A stretch of DNA of 8,388 nt, from the NCBI GenBank assembly GCA_041740675.1, contig JBGSLN010000011.1:1-8388 (forward strand). The letters are read 5' to 3'. A program made the position numbers and the translations under genes. The notes below the pieces were generated by a model. That model was not told the origin of the DNA. It was given only the letters and a program-made list of their open reading frames with translations, and ran no database searches. The stretch is from JBGSLN01 sp041740675. GTDB taxonomy: Bacteria; Pseudomonadota; Gammaproteobacteria; JBGSLN01. Shown in pieces: positions 6,247 to 8,388 of this stretch; within the stretch, counting starts at the first letter, position 1; the number at the start of each line of letters is the position of its first letter.

Positions 6247-6275
6247 TTGCTCGAACTAATAATGCGGCCTAAAAT
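6247..6275 (+). promoter_or_regulatory. Candidate promoter for hflK-hflC
   Basis: The -35 is TTGCTC (6247-6252, TTG conserved) and the -10 is TAAAAT (6270-6275, 5/6 to consensus), separated by exactly 17 bases. Transcription would start near 6282, about 33 bases before the hflK ATG. In E. coli hflKC are transcribed mainly from promoters in the upstream miaA-hfq-hflX region, so a dedicated promoter fits the absence of those genes here. Confidence 0.45.
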
Positions 6276-6282
6276 TAACCCT

Positions 6283-6292
6283 TTGTGCACAA
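6283..6292. repeat. Perfect 10-base palindrome at the predicted hflKC start point
   Basis: TTGTGCACAA reads the same on both strands and begins one base after the predicted transcription start, between the -10 and the ribosome site. The placement is what one expects for a repressor operator, but no regulator is identified and a single short palindrome may be chance. Confidence 0.35.
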
Positions 6293-6314
6293 TACCCGAT
6301 AGTGGAGATATGCT

Positions 6315-7523
6315 ATGGCCTGGAATGAACCGGGAAATAATCAAGATAATAAAGATAATGATCCATGGAGTGGACGAAAAAAAACCTCTAAACCCAAAGA
6401 CTTGGATGATGCGCTTAATCAACTGCAAAAGAAGTTTTCTAATTTAATTGGAAAAAAAACAGTTGGTGACGGTAGTAATTCAAACAGAAATGCGCTATTT
6501 GGAGTTGGAATTATTATTTTGGCACTCATTGCTATTTGGTTTCTTACTGGCTTTTTTGTGGTTCAAGCAGCTGAAAAATCAGTAGTTTTGCGTTTTGGTC
6601 ACTATTCCAAAACTCTAGGAGCTGGATTGCATTGGATCCCTCGCTTAGTGGATTCAGAGAATATAGTCGATGTGCAGAAGGTTCATACTTATACTTATCC
6701 TGGTAATGAAGATGCCTTGATGTTAACGAAGGATCAAAATATTGTTGCTGTGGCAATTACAGTACAATATAAAATAAATAATCCTAAGGATTTTTTATTT
6801 AATGTCGCTAATCCAATTGGAAGTATGCAACAAGCCACAGCAAGCGCATTACGACAAGTCATTGGACAGATGAACATTGATTCAATTTTGACAACGGGTC
6901 GGGAACAATTACGACAAGAGGTCAAAAATCAATTGGAAGAAACTTTACATCGTTATCAATCAGGTTTAGAGATTACAAATGTTTTATTGAAATCAGCACA
7001 AGCGCCTGATGCAGTGAGAGCTGCATTCGATGATGCAGTGAAAGCCCAAGAAGATGAAAAACGATATATTAATCAAGCGCAAGCGTATACGATGAAGGTT
7101 GTACCGATTGCTGATGGGCAAGCAAAAAGAATCATTGAAGCTGCTAAGGCATATCAGCAAAAAGTCATTTTAAATGCTAAAGCCAACGTTGCTCCTTTTC
7201 TAGCGTTATTACCTGAATACAAGAATTCACCCGAAGTCATGCGAGAACGCATGTATTTTGATGCGATGCAAAACGTATTTATGAAGAGCAGTAAAATTAT
7301 TGTAGATAGCGGTAGTGTTAATAATAATCTTCTATACTTACCTATTGAAAAACTTTTATCATCCGCTGCCCAGGATACGAATCAAACCTCAACAGCTGCT
7401 ACATCTTCAGGGGTAGCCAGTGCAGCAGCCAGTGAGCCAAACAATGATTCTACTCTCTCAACTTCAATAAGACCGAACAGAACTCAGGCGTTTAATTATG
7501 GTAATTTAGGAGGCAGCCAATGA
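6315..7523 (+). CDS. hflK: FtsH protease modulator HflK, SPFH/band 7 membrane protein
   Basis: HflK pairs with HflC in a large inner-membrane assembly around the AAA protease FtsH and modulates degradation of membrane and regulatory proteins. The 402 residues compare with about 419 in E. coli. The start MAWNEPGNN matches E. coli MAWNQPGNN and has a GGAG ribosome site 7 bases upstream. A hydrophilic cytoplasmic segment retains DPW (16-18) and DLDDALNQLQKK (29-40), but the E. coli glycine-rich stretch is replaced by Lys/Asn/Ser-rich sequence. One transmembrane helix (about 61-83) is followed by the SPFH domain (about 84-265: KSVVLRFG, LTKDQNIVAVAITVQYKI, AFDDAVKAQEDE), a helical region with AKAYQQKVI and LLPEYKNSPEVMRERMY (298-314), and a Ser/Thr/Ala-rich low-complexity tail (about 349-385). 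The stop overlaps the hflC start (ATGA). Confidence 0.97.
   Translation: MAWNEPGNNQDNKDNDPWSGRKKTSKPKDLDDALNQLQKKFSNLIGKKTVGDGSNSNRNALFGVGIIILALIAIWFLTGFFVVQAAEKSVVLRFGHYSKTLGAGLHWIPRLVDSENIVDVQKVHTYTYPGNEDALMLTKDQNIVAVAITVQYKINNPKDFLFNVANPIGSMQQATASALRQVIGQMNIDSILTTGREQLRQEVKNQLEETLHRYQSGLEITNVLLKSAQAPDAVRAAFDDAVKAQEDEKRYINQAQAYTMKVVPIADGQAKRIIEAAKAYQQKVILNAKANVAPFLALLPEYKNSPEVMRERMYFDAMQNVFMKSSKIIVDSGSVNNNLLYLPIEKLLSSAAQDTNQTSTAATSSGVASAAASEPNNDSTLSTSIRPNRTQAFNYGNLGGSQ
7508..7513 (+). promoter_or_regulatory. Consensus ribosome binding site of hflC
   Basis: AGGAGG lies 6 bases before the hflC ATG, inside the last codons of hflK. It is the only full consensus ribosome site in the window. With the ATGA overlap it supports coupled, efficient translation of the second subunit, fitting a complex that needs HflK and HflC in similar amounts. 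Confidence 0.8.
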
Positions 7524-8388
7524 ACTCCATCAAAACAATTCTAAGTGTAATCGTTGTTCTTGTTATTATTGTTTTTGTTTCTAGTTACTATACAGTCGAT
7601 GAAGGGTCAAAAGCGTTATTACTTCGATTTGGGCAGTTAGCAAAAAATCTAAAAACAGGAAAAGTTGAAATAATGCAACCAGGATTGCATTTCAAAATTC
7701 CTTTCATTGAACATGCTCAATATTTTAATATGCGTTTACAGACTTTAGATATTAAATCTTCTCGTATTGTTACTGCAGAAAAAAAATATGTAATAGTTGA
7801 TTATTACGTGAAATGGCGCATTAAAGACTTGCCTTTGTTTTACATCAGCACAGGGGCTGACTATCAGCAAGCAAGTAATCTGTTACAACAACAATTAAAT
7901 GATATTTTGCGCGCTCAATTTGGCCAAAGAACTATTAAAGAAGTTGTATCTCAAGATCGCTTGAAAATAATGGCTGAAGTATTAATGCAAGCAAATGTGG
8001 GAGTAAATAACTTAGGAATAGAAGTCGTTGATGTGCGTATCAAACAAATTGATTTACCAGATACTGTTACCAGTACTGTTTATCAGCAAATGCAAGCAGA
8101 ACGTGAAAGAGTGGCAACTCAACATCGTTCACAAGGTCAAGCAACTGCAGAAACAATCCGTGCTGGAGCAGATGCTAAGGTTACTGTTACCATTGCAAAT
8201 GCTCAAGCAGTAGCAGCACAGTTTGAAGCGGATGGGGATGCAGCGGCAGCAAAAATCTATGCTGATGCATATCAACAAGATCCTCAATTTTATGCGTTTT
8301 ATCGTAGCATGTTAGCCTATCAAGCGGCATTTGCGTCTAAAAGCGATATTTTGGTATTAAAACCAGACAGTCAGTTTTTTAAATATTT
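7520..8388 (+). CDS. hflC: FtsH protease modulator HflC, SPFH/band 7 membrane protein (3' end cut off by window)
   Basis: HflC is the partner of HflK in the complex that surrounds and restrains FtsH. The window holds 289 codons; the last residues (DSQFFKY) align with E. coli DSDFFRY, about ten residues before the E. coli C-terminus, so little is missing. An N-terminal transmembrane anchor (about 4-23) precedes the SPFH domain with KALLLRFG (31-38), the conserved QPGLHFKIPFIE (53-64), YVKWRIKD (96-103), LGIEVVDVRIKQIDLP (165-180) and AERERVATQHRSQGQA (193-208). The helical end has EADGDAAAAKIYADAY (236-251) and DPQFYAFYRSMLAY (254-267). Compared with E. coli it lacks a segment of roughly 37 residues before LGIEVVDVRIKQ. 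The ATG overlaps the hflK TGA. Confidence 0.97.
   Translation, partial: MNSIKTILSVIVVLVIIVFVSSYYTVDEGSKALLLRFGQLAKNLKTGKVEIMQPGLHFKIPFIEHAQYFNMRLQTLDIKSSRIVTAEKKYVIVDYYVKWRIKDLPLFYISTGADYQQASNLLQQQLNDILRAQFGQRTIKEVVSQDRLKIMAEVLMQANVGVNNLGIEVVDVRIKQIDLPDTVTSTVYQQMQAERERVATQHRSQGQATAETIRAGADAKVTVTIANAQAVAAQFEADGDAAAAKIYADAYQQDPQFYAFYRSMLAYQAAFASKSDILVLKPDSQFFKY

Larger units (their letters stand above)
6157..6314. promoter_or_regulatory. Divergent queG / hflKC control region
   Basis: These 158 bases separate two divergent genes. For hflK (plus strand) there is a -35/-10 pair at 6247-6275, a 10-base palindrome at 6283-6292 and a GGAG ribosome site (6304-6307) 7 bases before the ATG. For queG (minus strand) TATACT (6191-6186) is a good -10 with no clear -35; it would start transcription near 6179, leaving a leader of about 22 bases before the ATG at 6156. 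In-frame reading on either strand through this gap gives no family-like protein. Confidence 0.5.

Noticed and set aside
6204..6428. Minus-strand 74-residue hydrophobic open frame ending in an ATGA overlap with the extended queG frame
   Set aside because: It is antisense to the conserved hflK start and promoter, begins at a TTG without a ribosome site, resembles no family I know, and the ATG it overlaps (6207) is not the likely queG start.
6193..6447. Plus-strand 84-residue open frame upstream of and overlapping hflK
   Set aside because: It has no ribosome site, covers the hflK promoter and start out of frame, and its composition is not protein-like.
6544..6925. Two overlapping minus-strand frames (70 and 63 residues) inside hflK
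   Set aside because: They lie antisense to the conserved SPFH domain, with no start signals or family resemblance.
8028..8213. Plus-strand 61-residue frame inside hflC
   Set aside because: It is an alternative frame through conserved HflC sequence with no independent ribosome site.
1..8388. Mobile elements, CRISPR arrays, tRNA or rRNA genes, phage or defence genes
   Set aside because: I found no transposase or integrase motifs, no spaced direct repeats and no tRNA-like arms; almost all bases belong to recognised housekeeping genes.

Overview
This AT-rich chromosomal window consists of core housekeeping genes from what looks like a gammaproteobacterium. It holds nine protein genes, seven on the minus strand and two on the plus strand. 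The protein set (HflK/HflC, Fis, PrmA, AccB/AccC, QueG) aligns, from memory, almost residue for residue with Escherichia coli and Pseudomonas homologues. The AT-rich codon use and the type II dehydroquinase AroQ (E. coli uses AroD) fit a non-enteric gammaproteobacterium, possibly of the Legionella/Coxiella kind; that placement is a guess. I see no mobile elements, RNA genes, CRISPR arrays or phage genes.

Layout. Minus strand, in transcription order from right to left: queG (6156-5089), a 230-base gap, then a tight run aroQ - accB - accC - prmA (4858-1697), a 186-base gap containing a good promoter, then fis - purH (1510 to the left edge, purH cut off). Plus strand, divergent from queG: hflK - hflC (6315 to the right edge, hflC cut off just before its end). 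Spacings inside the runs are 13, 12 and -1 bases for aroQ/accB, accB/accC and accC/prmA, 12 bases for fis/purH, and an ATGA overlap for hflK/hflC. These point to three or four operons.

How the genes work together. AccB (biotin carrier) and AccC (biotin carboxylase) form half of acetyl-CoA carboxylase, the first step of fatty-acid synthesis. AroQ serves the shikimate pathway. PrmA methylates ribosomal protein L11. Fis is a nucleoid protein and PurH performs the last two steps of IMP synthesis. QueG completes queuosine in tRNA. HflK and HflC form the membrane SPFH complex that controls the FtsH protease. The order aroQ-accB-accC-prmA-...-fis-purH is an old gammaproteobacterial block, but the dusB gene that normally precedes fis is missing here and fis appears to have its own promoter instead.

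I found no novel system. The points worth a second look are modest: the missing dusB, a possible Fis autoregulatory site at the fis start point, an unusual threonine-run N-terminus on Fis, a compact HflC, and a perfect 10-base palindrome at the predicted hflKC start point.
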